NCBI GenBank assembly: GCA_031273385.1
Contig: JAISRY010000007.1
Location: 1-12,291 of the forward strand
DNA: 12,291 bases
Direction: 5' to 3'
From: Tannerellaceae bacterium
Lineage (GTDB): Bacteria > Bacteroidota > Bacteroidia > Bacteroidales > Tannerellaceae
Shown: positions 1 through 6,460 of the stretch, in pieces
How positions within the stretch are numbered: the stretch's first letter is position 1
How the letters are laid out: each line of letters starts with the position of its first letter
Made by a program: the position numbers and the translations under genes
The notes under the pieces: generated by a model
Database searches by the model: none
Seen by the model: the letters and a program-made list of their open reading frames with translations, nothing else
What the model was told of the DNA's origin: nothing

Positions 1-38
1 CGAGAATTTACAATCGGCTAAAAATCAATCAATTCTCG
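1..38. repeat. Short inverted repeat
   Basis: CGAGAATT at 1-8 is the reverse complement of AATTCTCG at 31-38, with 22 nt between. It is followed by a small hairpin at 55-69 (ATAAAC-GCA-GTTTAT). Both are short, A/T-rich and at the window edge, so they may be part of a larger repeat cut off by the window start. Confidence 0.4.
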
Positions 39-70
39 TCATTTCCCCTTTTTGATAAACGCAGTTTATT

Positions 71-138
71 GGGTACTCGCAATGACGAATACTATTTGAT
101 TTTCAGGAGATTGTGATTCATCGTCATTATAAGTACCC
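71..138 (+). repeat. Palindromic repeat module A, left copy
   Basis: The core at 81-132 is 52 nt long and matches 12196-12247 at about 47 of 52 positions. It also matches the reverse complement of 12075-12126. The ends of this copy are inverted: GGGTACT and AATGACGA at 71-88 pair with TCGTCATT and AGTACCC at 121-138, with three transition-type mismatches. It could fold into a hairpin in DNA or RNA. No coding capacity. Its nature (REP-like or MITE-like) is inferred from shape only. Confidence 0.75.
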
Positions 139-139
139 T

Positions 140-193
140 CTTAAGGGGCTTAAGATTCTTAAGATTTTTAAGGGGCTTAAGGGACTTAAGCCT
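140..193. repeat. 9-bp tandem array B, left copy (six CTTAAG units)
   Basis: Units begin at 140, 149, 158, 167, 176 and 185. Each holds the palindrome CTTAAG (TTTAAG in the fourth) plus three variable bases such as GGG, ATT or GGA. The same array with seven units lies at 11868-11930. The period is a multiple of three, so translated frames give Leu-Lys-x repeats, but no start or gene context supports translation. Confidence 0.85.
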
Positions 194-208
194 CTTGCAA
201 AGAAAAAA

Positions 209-318
209 ATACACAGTTGTGTAGCCGGCGCTATACAATTGTGTAGCGCCGGCTACACAACTGTCTAGCCCGGACTACACAACTGTCTGGCTCCGGCTAC
301 ACTATTGTGTAAAATTGA
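209..318. repeat. 22-bp tandem array C, left copy (five units)
   Basis: Five units begin at 209, 231, 253, 275 and 297, with a consensus close to CTACACAATTGTGTAGCC plus a GC-rich spacer. Each unit centres on a palindrome of the TACACAATTGTGTA type. Units one to three also combine into a 52-nt palindrome (213-264) with a single T/G mismatch at 234/243. Two partial units with the same period occur at 12047-12074. Confidence 0.85.
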
Positions 319-324
319 GAATCC

Positions 325-417
325 CTCCCGTCCTATTTTAAATAGCTCCCGTCCTATTTTAAATAGCTCCCGTCCCATTTTAAATAGCTCCCGACCTATT
401 TAAAATAGCTCCCGACC
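325..417 (+). repeat. 21-bp tandem array D, left copy (five units)
   Basis: CTCCCG recurs at 325, 346, 367, 388 and 409, exactly 21 bp apart, followed by (T/A)CC and a palindromic CTATTTTAAATAG. The last unit decays into unrelated sequence after about 417. The right flank holds four units of the same family at 11961-12044 in opposite orientation. The near-identity of units one to three suggests recent expansion. Confidence 0.87.
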
Positions 418-472
418 GGCTGAAAGAGGCGGTTAAGGATTCATTTTTCGCCCTCTCGATCGGAGGTGTCTC

Positions 473-501
473 CACTCGCTGCGCTCGGTCGACATGACGT
501 T
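473..501 (+). repeat. 29-bp repeat E, left copy
   Basis: These 29 nt are identical to the reverse complement of 12263-12291, the last bases of the window, so the match may continue beyond it. The motif contains CGCTGCGCTCGG and GTCGACATGACG. Just before it, GGAG-GTGT-CTCC at 462-473 can form a tiny hairpin. It resembles short repeats scattered through intergenic regions; a genome search is needed for copy number. Confidence 0.8.
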
Positions 502-510
502 TTTTTTGTT

Positions 511-524
511 CGTAATTCGTAATT
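511..524. repeat. Two-unit 7-bp repeat (CGTAATT)
   Basis: CGTAATT occurs twice head to tail between repeat E and the glnN terminator. It has the same period as the eight-unit array at 11762-11817 but a different sequence. Confidence 0.45.
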
Positions 525-529
525 GAGAG

Positions 530-569
530 AAAAAAACAGGAGAGGTATGCTATCACAGCATCCTCTCCT
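530..569 (-). terminator. Intrinsic terminator of the glnN operon
   Basis: Read on the minus strand, AGGAGAGG and ATGCT pair with AGCAT and CCTCTCCT to give a 13-bp stem. There is one unpaired A in the 3' arm and a 5-nt loop (GTGAT). A single G and a run of seven T follow the stem. It starts about 45 nt past the glnN stop codon. The T run is on the minus-strand side only, so it serves the leftward operon. Confidence 0.88.
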
Positions 570-600
570 CGCAAACACAAAACAATCAACAAAAAACTGT

Positions 601-631
601 TGATGAATAAAACTCTATCTGATGAATAAAA
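601..631. repeat. 12-bp direct repeat over the glnN stop
   Basis: TGATGAATAAAA occurs at 601-612 and 620-631, 19 nt apart. The second copy encodes the last codons of glnN, and the first lies just past the stop codon. It looks like a small duplication of the 3' end of the gene and has no evident function. Confidence 0.6.
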
Positions 632-2801
632 GTTCGCGGTATTTGGGTAAACTCCAGATTTCGTCGTCGACGACCAGTTCGAGCTTGTCGATATGGTAAC
701 GGATTTTATCCAGCATCGGGAAGATCGTATCGTGGTAGGCGATCGCCTTTTCACGCTCACACTCGATCTTGTTGGCCACTTTGCGGGCTTCGACCAATTC
801 GTCTACCTTTTCTTTGATATACGAAATATGGTTGGCAATGTCTTCGATGATCTCCAGGTTCTTCGCCGAAAGCGTCGCCGCTTTGTCGGCGGGGAAAAGA
901 TCGCGCATTTTATAGACGTTGTCGATCAGCGACGACTGGTAGCGGGTCGCCATGGGGATGATATGGTTCATGGCCAGGTCGCCGAGTACGCGGGCTTCGA
1001 TCTGTACCTTTTTGGTATACATTTCCCATTTCACCTCGTTGCGGGCTTCCAGCTCCTTGTGTGTCATGACGCCGGTCGATTCGAACATCTTGACGGACTC
1101 TTCCCTCAGGTAGGCGTCGATGATCAGGGGGACGCTGGTTTCGCAGTCCAGGCCGCGCTTTTCGGCCTCCGCTTTCCACTCTTCGGAATAGCCGTTACCG
1201 TCGAAATGGATGGCTTTGCTTTCCTTTATGTCTTTGCGGAGGACTTCAATAATGGCGGCGAACGGCGCTTTTCCGGCAGCGATCTTTTCGTCCACTTCGG
1301 CCTTGAAGAGCTTCAGCTGTTCGGCTACGGCGGCGTTCAGCACCAGCATGGCGGCGGCACAGTTCGCTTCCGAACCTACGGCGCGGAACTCGAAGCGGTT
1401 TCCGGTGAAGGCGAAAGGCGACGTGCGGTTACGGTCAGTATTGTCGAGCAGTATTTCGGGGATACGGGCGACATCCAGCTTCAGGCCTTGTTTCCCGGCG
1501 ACGACGACCTCGTTGGCATCCGTATTTTCCAACCGTTCCAATACGGCGGAGACCTGTGTGCCCAGGAAGCTGGAGATGATGGCCGGCGGCGCTTCGTTCG
1601 CTCCCAGGCGGTGGGCGTTGCTGGCCGAGGCGATGCTCGCCTTGAGCAGGGCGTTGTGTTTATAGACGGCCTTTAAGACGTTGACGACAAAGGTGATAAA
1701 GCGCAGGTTCTCTTCCGGCGTTTTACCCGGGGCCATGAGCAGGATGCCGGTATTGGTGCCGAGCGACCAGTTGTTGTGTTTCCCCGAGCCGTTGACCCCT
1801 TTAAACGGCTTTTCGTGCAACAGGACACGGAAACCATGTTTGCGGGACAGTTTACGCATCAAGGCCATGACCATCAGGTTGTGGTCGTTGGAGAGGTTAC
1901 ATTCCTCGAAGACCGGAGCCAGCTCGAACTGGTTGGGCGCCACTTCGTTGTGACGTGTCTTCAGGGGGATACCCAGTTTGAGCGCTTCGATTTCCAGCTC
2001 TTTCATGTATTCCAGTACGCGGGTGGGGATGGCGCCGAAATAGTGGTCTTCCAGCTGTTGGTTCTTGCTGCTTTCGTGTCCCATCAGGGTGCGTCCGGTC
2101 AGCAAAAGGTCGGGACGTGCGGAATACAATCCGGCGTCGACGAGGAAATACTCCTGTTCCCAGCCCAGGTAGGCGACTACCTTTTTGACGTCGGGATTGA
2201 AGTAATGGCAGACATCCACCGCCGCCTTGTTCACCGCTTCGAGCGCTTTCAGGAGGGGCGCTTTGTAGTCGAGCGATTCGCCGGTGTAGGAGATGAAGAT
2301 CGTCGGTATACACAGCGTGTCTGCGATAATAAACGCAGGGGAGGAGGGATCCCAGGCGGTGTATCCGCGGGCTTCAAAGGTGTTGCGGATACCTCCGCTG
2401 GGGAAGCTGGAGGCGTCGGGCTCCTGTTGGATAAGCAGTTTGCCGGAGAATTTCTCGATCATACCGCCTTTCCCGTCGGGGTCGGCGAATGCGTCGTGTT
2501 TCTCGGCCGTCCCCTCGGTCAGCGGATGAAACCAGTGGGTATAATGGGTCGCTCCCATTTCGATCGCCCACTTTTTCATGCCGGTAGCCACTGCGTCGGC
2601 TGTTTCATGGTCTAAAAGGACGCCGTCTTCGATCGACTCGGAGAGTTTGGCAAAGGCCTCTCCGGGAAGATACTTAAACATTTTTTCGCGGTTGAATACC
2701 TTGGATGCGAAAAACTCGGACGGTAGTTCGCTTGGAGTCGGCACATCTATGGCTTTCTTGTTGAAAGCGGCTTCGACTACTCTAAATCTTAGTTTGCTCA
2801 T
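615..2801 (-). CDS. glnN: Type III glutamine synthetase (GSIII, GlnN)
   Basis: It makes glutamine from glutamate, ammonia and ATP in the cytoplasm, the main entry of ammonium into organic nitrogen. At 728 residues it fits GSIII (about 700-730), well above the roughly 450 of GSI. The N-terminal part has THYTHWFHPLTEGTAEKHDA (85-104) and QQEPDASSFPSGG (125-137). Active-site-type motifs are GWEQEYFLVD (213-222), ETRHNEVAP-like KTRHNEVAPNQFE (281-293), GSGKHNNWSLG (338-348) and NRTSPFAFTGNRFEFRAVGSE (458-478). A helical C-terminal region of about 220 residues typical of GSIII follows. GSIII enzymes form dodecamers, known from the family rather than visible here. The ATG at 2801 has an A-rich leader without Shine-Dalgarno, and the N-terminus looks family-like. 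It lies 21 nt after asnA and is the last gene before the terminator at 530-569. GSIII is not known to be adenylylated, so control is probably transcriptional. Confidence 0.98.
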   Translation of the reverse strand: MSKLRFRVVEAAFNKKAIDVPTPSELPSEFFASKVFNREKMFKYLPGEAFAKLSESIEDGVLLDHETADAVATGMKKWAIEMGATHYTHWFHPLTEGTAEKHDAFADPDGKGGMIEKFSGKLLIQQEPDASSFPSGGIRNTFEARGYTAWDPSSPAFIIADTLCIPTIFISYTGESLDYKAPLLKALEAVNKAAVDVCHYFNPDVKKVVAYLGWEQEYFLVDAGLYSARPDLLLTGRTLMGHESSKNQQLEDHYFGAIPTRVLEYMKELEIEALKLGIPLKTRHNEVAPNQFELAPVFEECNLSNDHNLMVMALMRKLSRKHGFRVLLHEKPFKGVNGSGKHNNWSLGTNTGILLMAPGKTPEENLRFITFVVNVLKAVYKHNALLKASIASASNAHRLGANEAPPAIISSFLGTQVSAVLERLENTDANEVVVAGKQGLKLDVARIPEILLDNTDRNRTSPFAFTGNRFEFRAVGSEANCAAAMLVLNAAVAEQLKLFKAEVDEKIAAGKAPFAAIIEVLRKDIKESKAIHFDGNGYSEEWKAEAEKRGLDCETSVPLIIDAYLREESVKMFESTGVMTHKELEARNEVKWEMYTKKVQIEARVLGDLAMNHIIPMATRYQSSLIDNVYKMRDLFPADKAATLSAKNLEIIEDIANHISYIKEKVDELVEARKVANKIECEREKAIAYHDTIFPMLDKIRYHIDKLELVVDDEIWSLPKYRELLFIR

Positions 2802-2822
2802 TGTTGTTGTTTGTTTTATTTA

Positions 2823-3857
2823 TTATAGTAATACAATATTCTGTTTTTCACAGATCTCCCGTTGGTCTTCCGGCCAGATGGAGGCTTGCACCTCGCCGAT
2901 ATGCGCCTTTTTGAGGAGGAACATACAGAGGCGGCTTTGCCCGATGCCTCCGCCGATGGAGAGGGGGAGACGGCCGTCTAACAGGGCTTTGTGGAACGTC
3001 AGCTCCTTACGTTCGGGGCAACCGCAGATATCCAGCTGCCGGATCAGCGTTTCGCCGTCTACGCGAATCCCCATGGACGATAGCTCGAACGGGCACTTCA
3101 GCACGTCGTTCCAAAGAATAATGTCGCCGTTGAGGCCATAAAAGCCGTCGCTATTCAGCGTACTCCAGTCGTCGTAATCGGGAGCGCGGCCATCATGCTT
3201 TTCGCCGTTGCTCAACGGGTAGCCGATGCCGATAATAAACACCGCGCCGAACTTCTCGGCCACTTTCGCTTCCCGTTCGCGGGGCGGAAGGCCGGGGTAC
3301 ATCAACAGCAACTCCTCCGAGTGGATGAACGTGATATCGCCCGGCAAGGTGGGGGTGATATGCGGATAACGTTCGTAGACGATCTGCTCGATGTCGCGCA
3401 GCAGGACATAGAGTTTGCGTACCGTCTTTTTCAGGTAATCCAACGTATGGTCGTTCTTTCCGATCGTCTTCTCCCAGTCCCACTGGTCTACGTAAAGCGA
3501 ATGCAGGTTGTCGAGATCTTCGTCGCTACGGATCGCATTCATGTCCGTGTAGAGGCCGAAGCCGGTGGGGATACGGTACGCTTCGAGTTTCATCCTTTTC
3601 CATTTGGCCAGGGAATGAACCACTTCGGCTTTGCGGCCGCCCATGCATTTGATGGGGAAAGCGACGGGGTGTTCCACGCCGTTCAGGTTATCGTTGATCC
3701 CCGTACCTGCGAGGACAAACAGCGGCGCTGTTACCCTACGCAGGTTGAGATCTTTGGATAGCTTTTCCTGAAAACTCCTTTTCAGTAACTGGATTGCCTG
3801 TTCCGTCGTTTCAGGCATCAATGTCGGCCTATAGTCCTTAGGAATAATAAGTGCCAT
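2823..3857 (-). CDS. asnA: Aspartate-ammonia ligase (asparagine synthetase A)
   Basis: It makes asparagine from aspartate, ammonia and ATP, giving AMP and pyrophosphate (EC 6.3.1.1). Unlike AsnB it takes free ammonium rather than glutamine. The protein has 344 residues, slightly longer than the 330 of E. coli AsnA, with the class II aminoacyl-tRNA-synthetase-like fold. Diagnostic motifs are EVVHSLAKWKR (78-88), GLYTDMNAIRSDED (101-114), LHSLYVDQWDWEK (118-130), DGRAPDYDDW (222-231) and the motif-3-like GGGIGQSRLCM (302-312). The start at 3857 gives a full-length N-terminus ahead of the conserved core. It sits 42 nt after amtB and 21 nt before glnN, so both ammonia-fixing enzymes are probably made on the same transcript as the ammonium channel. 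This supports use when ammonium is scarce or imported. Confidence 0.97.
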   Translation of the reverse strand: MALIIPKDYRPTLMPETTEQAIQLLKRSFQEKLSKDLNLRRVTAPLFVLAGTGINDNLNGVEHPVAFPIKCMGGRKAEVVHSLAKWKRMKLEAYRIPTGFGLYTDMNAIRSDEDLDNLHSLYVDQWDWEKTIGKNDHTLDYLKKTVRKLYVLLRDIEQIVYERYPHITPTLPGDITFIHSEELLLMYPGLPPREREAKVAEKFGAVFIIGIGYPLSNGEKHDGRAPDYDDWSTLNSDGFYGLNGDIILWNDVLKCPFELSSMGIRVDGETLIRQLDICGCPERKELTFHKALLDGRLPLSIGGGIGQSRLCMFLLKKAHIGEVQASIWPEDQREICEKQNIVLL

Positions 3858-3899
3858 AAATATAAGTTTTTATGTTGATAAAATGTGTTTGCGTTTGTT

Positions 3900-5168
3900 T
3901 TAATTATTGTAGGCCGTCTCACCATGCTCGTAGATGTCCAGCCCCTCTTCTTCTACACGGGAGGATACCCTCAGGCCGACGAGCAGATCCAGTCCTTTAA
4001 AGATGACGAATCCCATAAAGGCAGCCCAACAGCCGATCACCACCGCCCCGAACAACTGGGCGAGGAAGAACCCCGGGCCTGCGCCGTAGAACCACCCTTC
4101 GGTGGTCGCCAGGAGGCCGGTAAGCGCCGTCCCGATGAAGCCGCAGACGCCATGTACGGTCGATGCGCCGACAGGGTCGTCGATCTTCAGTACGCGGTCG
4201 ATAAAGTCGACGGAAAAGACCATGGCTACTCCGCAAACCGTACCGATGACCGCCGCGCCGGCAGGCGAGACGAGGTCGCACCCGGCGGTGATGCCTACCA
4301 GTCCGGCCAATACGCCGTTGAGGGTGAGCGACAGCGACGGTTTCCTGTATTTGATCCATGCCGTGATGAGGGAGAAGAATCCTCCTGCGCAGGCCGCCAG
4401 GTTGGTGGTCAGGAAGACGTGGGAGATCGCCGTGCGGTTCTCTTCGCCCGAAGCGGCCAGCTGTGAGCCGGGGTTGAACCCGAACCACCCGAACCAGAGG
4501 ATAAAGACCCCCAGGCAGGCCAACGAAAGGTTATGCCCCGGTATAGCGCGTGATTTGCCGTCTTTCCCATATTTGCCCAGACGCGGCCCGAGAACGGCGG
4601 CGCCGACCAAAGCGACCCATCCCCCTACGGAGTGGACGATCGTCGAACCGGCAAAATCGTGGAAAGTCGTCCCGAACGTATTCGTCATAAAACTCCCTTC
4701 TTCGCCGTTCATCAGCCATCCGCCGCCCCATGTCCAATGACCCGATACCGGATAGATCAGCGTACTGATCAATACCGTATAGGTGAGGTACATCGAGAAC
4801 TTGGTACGTTCGGCCATCGCCCCCGAGACGATGGTTGCCGCCGTAGCGCAGAACACCGTCTGGAACACCAGGAAGCCCTCGACCGGCAGGTCGGACTCCA
4901 TAAAGCTGAGGTCGAACAGCTGAGGCGTTCCGATAAACCCGCCCGCGCCGAACATAATGCCAAACCCGACGGCCCAGAAAAGAAGCGAACCCAGCGAGAA
5001 GTCAAGCAGGTTCTTCATCAGTATATTCGCCGTATTCTTCGTACGGGTAAATCCTGCTTCAACCATGGCAAACCCCGGTTGCATAAAGAAAACCAGCATA
5101 GCTGCCAGAAGCATCCACACGGTGTCGAGCGATAAAGCCAAGTCTGTGATAGTGTATATTGTTTCCAT
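3900..5168 (-). CDS. amtB: Ammonium channel/transporter AmtB
   Basis: This inner-membrane Amt/Mep/Rh family channel conducts ammonium or ammonia. It has 422 residues with about eleven hydrophobic segments. The N-terminal hydrophobic stretch (17-30) leads straight into MQPGFAMVEAGFTRTKNTAN (29-48), a strongly conserved Amt segment, so it is probably the first membrane span rather than a cleaved signal. The Amt signature DFAGSTIVHSVGG (171-183) carries H179. H339 in ASTVHGVCGF (335-344) is the partner of the twin-histidine pore pair. The C-terminal tail EEEGLDIYEHGETAYN (406-421) is the conserved cytoplasmic segment that takes part in GlnK gating in E. coli. The gene starts 17 nt after glnK, the classic glnK-amtB pair, and asnA and glnN follow. 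Start 5168 is the first methionine and suits the family length. Confidence 0.98.
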   Translation of the reverse strand: METIYTITDLALSLDTVWMLLAAMLVFFMQPGFAMVEAGFTRTKNTANILMKNLLDFSLGSLLFWAVGFGIMFGAGGFIGTPQLFDLSFMESDLPVEGFLVFQTVFCATAATIVSGAMAERTKFSMYLTYTVLISTLIYPVSGHWTWGGGWLMNGEEGSFMTNTFGTTFHDFAGSTIVHSVGGWVALVGAAVLGPRLGKYGKDGKSRAIPGHNLSLACLGVFILWFGWFGFNPGSQLAASGEENRTAISHVFLTTNLAACAGGFFSLITAWIKYRKPSLSLTLNGVLAGLVGITAGCDLVSPAGAAVIGTVCGVAMVFSVDFIDRVLKIDDPVGASTVHGVCGFIGTALTGLLATTEGWFYGAGPGFFLAQLFGAVVIGCWAAFMGFVIFKGLDLLVGLRVSSRVEEEGLDIYEHGETAYNN

Positions 5169-5185
5169 AGGATTAAATTTGTTTG

Positions 5186-5542
5186 TTAGTTCTCATTTTC
5201 CGCGTTGTAAAGCGCTATATCCCCCCGTTCCCCGGTACGGATACGGACGGCATCCAGGATGGGGACGACGAAGATACGCCCATCGCCGATCTCGCCGGTT
5301 TCGGCGGCTTTGAGGATTGCGTTAATGGTCTTTTCCACATTCTTATCGCGAACAACGATAGAGACCAGAATACGTTCGATACTGCTTGTATCGTATACCA
5401 CGCCGCGATAGATACGTCCCTGACGGGATTTGCCTACGCCTCTGACGTCATAATAGGAGAACCATTCGATGTCGACTTCGAGGAGCGCTTCTTTTACGTC
5501 TTCGAATTTGGTTCTGCGGATAATTGCTTCAATCTTTTTCAT
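5186..5542 (-). CDS. glnK: PII nitrogen-regulatory protein GlnK
   Basis: A PII signal protein, expected to be a cytoplasmic trimer that senses ATP/ADP and 2-oxoglutarate and plugs AmtB when nitrogen is sufficient. It has 118 residues; the usual length is about 112. MKKIEAIIRR, AETGEIGDGRIFVVP (80-94) and AVRIRTGERGD (98-108) are PII signatures; R100 and R102 match nucleotide-binding arginines. The T-loop is unusual. GVGKSRQGRIYRGVVY (35-50) is one residue shorter than in E. coli, has Ser39 where E. coli has Gln39 (a Gln is at 41), and Arg57 where E. coli has Lys58. Tyr50 aligns with the uridylylated Tyr51. It is immediately upstream of amtB. From memory this loop is common in Bacteroidota PII proteins, so it may be a clade trait rather than a defect. 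Confidence 0.97.
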   Translation of the reverse strand: MKKIEAIIRRTKFEDVKEALLEVDIEWFSYYDVRGVGKSRQGRIYRGVVYDTSSIERILVSIVVRDKNVEKTINAILKAAETGEIGDGRIFVVPILDAVRIRTGERGDIALYNAENEN

Positions 5543-5598
5543 ATCTCATTTTTATAATTCGTTTTTGTTTGTATAAAAAGGTGTATGGATCGGCCGCC

Positions 5599-5661
5599 TC
5601 AGTTAGGGATGGTTGCGGTATAACATTCTATAAAATCAATAAACACCGACAGCTTTTCCAT
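5599..5661 (-). CDS. Possible 20-codon leader ORF upstream of glnK
   Basis: In the 167-nt gap before glnK the minus strand holds an ATG ORF of 20 codons (MEKLSVFIDFIECYTATIPN) ending in TGA. It is preceded by AGAGGTGGT, a purine-rich stretch unusual for Bacteroidota starts, with an in-frame TAA just upstream. Its stop lies about 56 nt before the glnK ATG. It matches no family I know and is short enough to arise by chance. If real it could be a leader peptide or a small membrane protein. Confidence 0.22.
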   Translation of the reverse strand: MEKLSVFIDFIECYTATIPN

Positions 5662-5709
5662 ACCACCTCTTTATGTGTTAGATAACCATTTTAAACCGCT
5701 CTCTTTGCC

Positions 5710-6429
5710 TTATAAACTGATCCCAAAAACTAAAAATACGGTATCTTGATTGGGGGCTAAAATCCCCTGTACAAATACGGGTAAAGTAAAAGAGTCCGTT
5801 ATTTTCAGGCCTTTGGTGGCTTTCAGGGAGACGGTGGACAGGGCAAACCCTGTCGTTCCCGCACGGTGGTACAGTCCTGTCCAGGGAGAGACGCCGATAC
5901 CGGCCGTCAGGTCTACCCCTTTCACCGCGAAATCGTAAGCGGCTTCCACGTAGGTCGAATAGCGCTGCTTTCCCTCTTCGTCTTTATCGCCATCCATCCC
6001 GAACATCGTATTCCAGGTCAGTGTGAGGGGGAACGACTCCCCGAAGTTATAGCCGACAGTCCCTTCGAAATAGTGGTTTGCGCTATAATTCCCATACCGC
6101 GTCGATTCGCCGTCCGTCGTCCACCAGTAGTCGGTGACTGCAATATTGAAACCGCCGGCTTCATATCCCAACGTGAGGTCTACCTCCTTACCGTCCGAGG
6201 TGAAATCCGTAGATCCCCATGCGGTGAGCGAAAGACCTTTCCACGAAGCCGTAAGGCCGGGTTGTATGGAAGCCGAAGCGGTGTGTACGCCGCGCCATAC
6301 ATATCGGCTGACCAGATCGGCCGACGCCGAAATTTCGAACGTCGATTCCTCCTGTGCAAAGATGGGGGAACATGTCAGCAAGGCTGCCGCAAACAGATTC
6401 ACCCGCAAAAAAGTCATTGTTTTCATCAT
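5710..6429 (-). CDS. Predicted outer-membrane beta-barrel protein, TorF-like
   Basis: A 239-residue secreted protein. Residues 1-25 form a signal peptide: a short basic start, a hydrophobic core (NLFAAALLTCSPIFA) and likely cleavage after IFA. The rest is rich in alternating aromatic and small residues, with repeated Thr/Ser/Gly/Trp strands and a hydrophobic C-terminal strand (VFLVFGISL). This is typical of a small outer-membrane barrel of about 8-12 strands. The N-terminal ADLVSRYVWRG (37-47) and LSLTAWGSTDF (67-77) resemble the TorF-type putative porins found by that region's pattern; this is a similarity by eye. It sits 31 nt after dapL and before glnK, so an outer-membrane route for ammonium or another small nitrogen source is a reasonable guess, not shown. 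M2 (6426) or M5 could be the true start, all giving a usable signal peptide. Confidence 0.85.
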   Translation of the reverse strand: MMKTMTFLRVNLFAAALLTCSPIFAQEESTFEISASADLVSRYVWRGVHTASASIQPGLTASWKGLSLTAWGSTDFTSDGKEVDLTLGYEAGGFNIAVTDYWWTTDGESTRYGNYSANHYFEGTVGYNFGESFPLTLTWNTMFGMDGDKDEEGKQRYSTYVEAAYDFAVKGVDLTAGIGVSPWTGLYHRAGTTGFALSTVSLKATKGLKITDSFTLPVFVQGILAPNQDTVFLVFGISL

Positions 6430-6460
6430 GCTTTCTTAATTAGTTAAACATCTCATTTAT

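Larger units (their letters stand above)
1..614. other. Left intergenic region, repeat mosaic
   Basis: This stretch has no credible gene. It carries, in order, a short inverted repeat, a palindromic 52-nt module (A), a 9-bp tandem array (B), a 22-bp tandem array (C), a 21-bp tandem array (D), a 29-bp repeat (E), a two-unit 7-bp repeat and the terminator of the glnN operon. Each is listed separately. It is lower in GC than the genes beside it. Open frames crossing it consist of translated repeats or shadows of glnN. Modules A, B, C, D and E all recur in the right flank of the window. Confidence 0.85.

Noticed and set aside
140..417. CRISPR-like array
   Set aside because: The units are directly tandem with no unique spacers, periods are 9, 21 and 22 bp, and no cas genes are in the window.
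380..760. 126-residue minus-strand open frame at the end of glnN
   Set aside because: It overlaps the 3' end of glnN in another frame, runs through the terminator and the repeats, and matches no family.
5543..5709. Sigma-54 promoter upstream of glnK
   Set aside because: GG-rich and GC pairs exist (around TGGTATGGAAAAGC on the minus strand), but the spacing between GG and GC is 9, not 10, and the flanking consensus is absent.
5710..6429. Lipoprotein signal (LLTC) in the barrel protein
   Set aside because: Position -1 is Thr rather than Gly, Ala or Ser, and a good signal peptidase I site (IFA/Q) follows five residues later.
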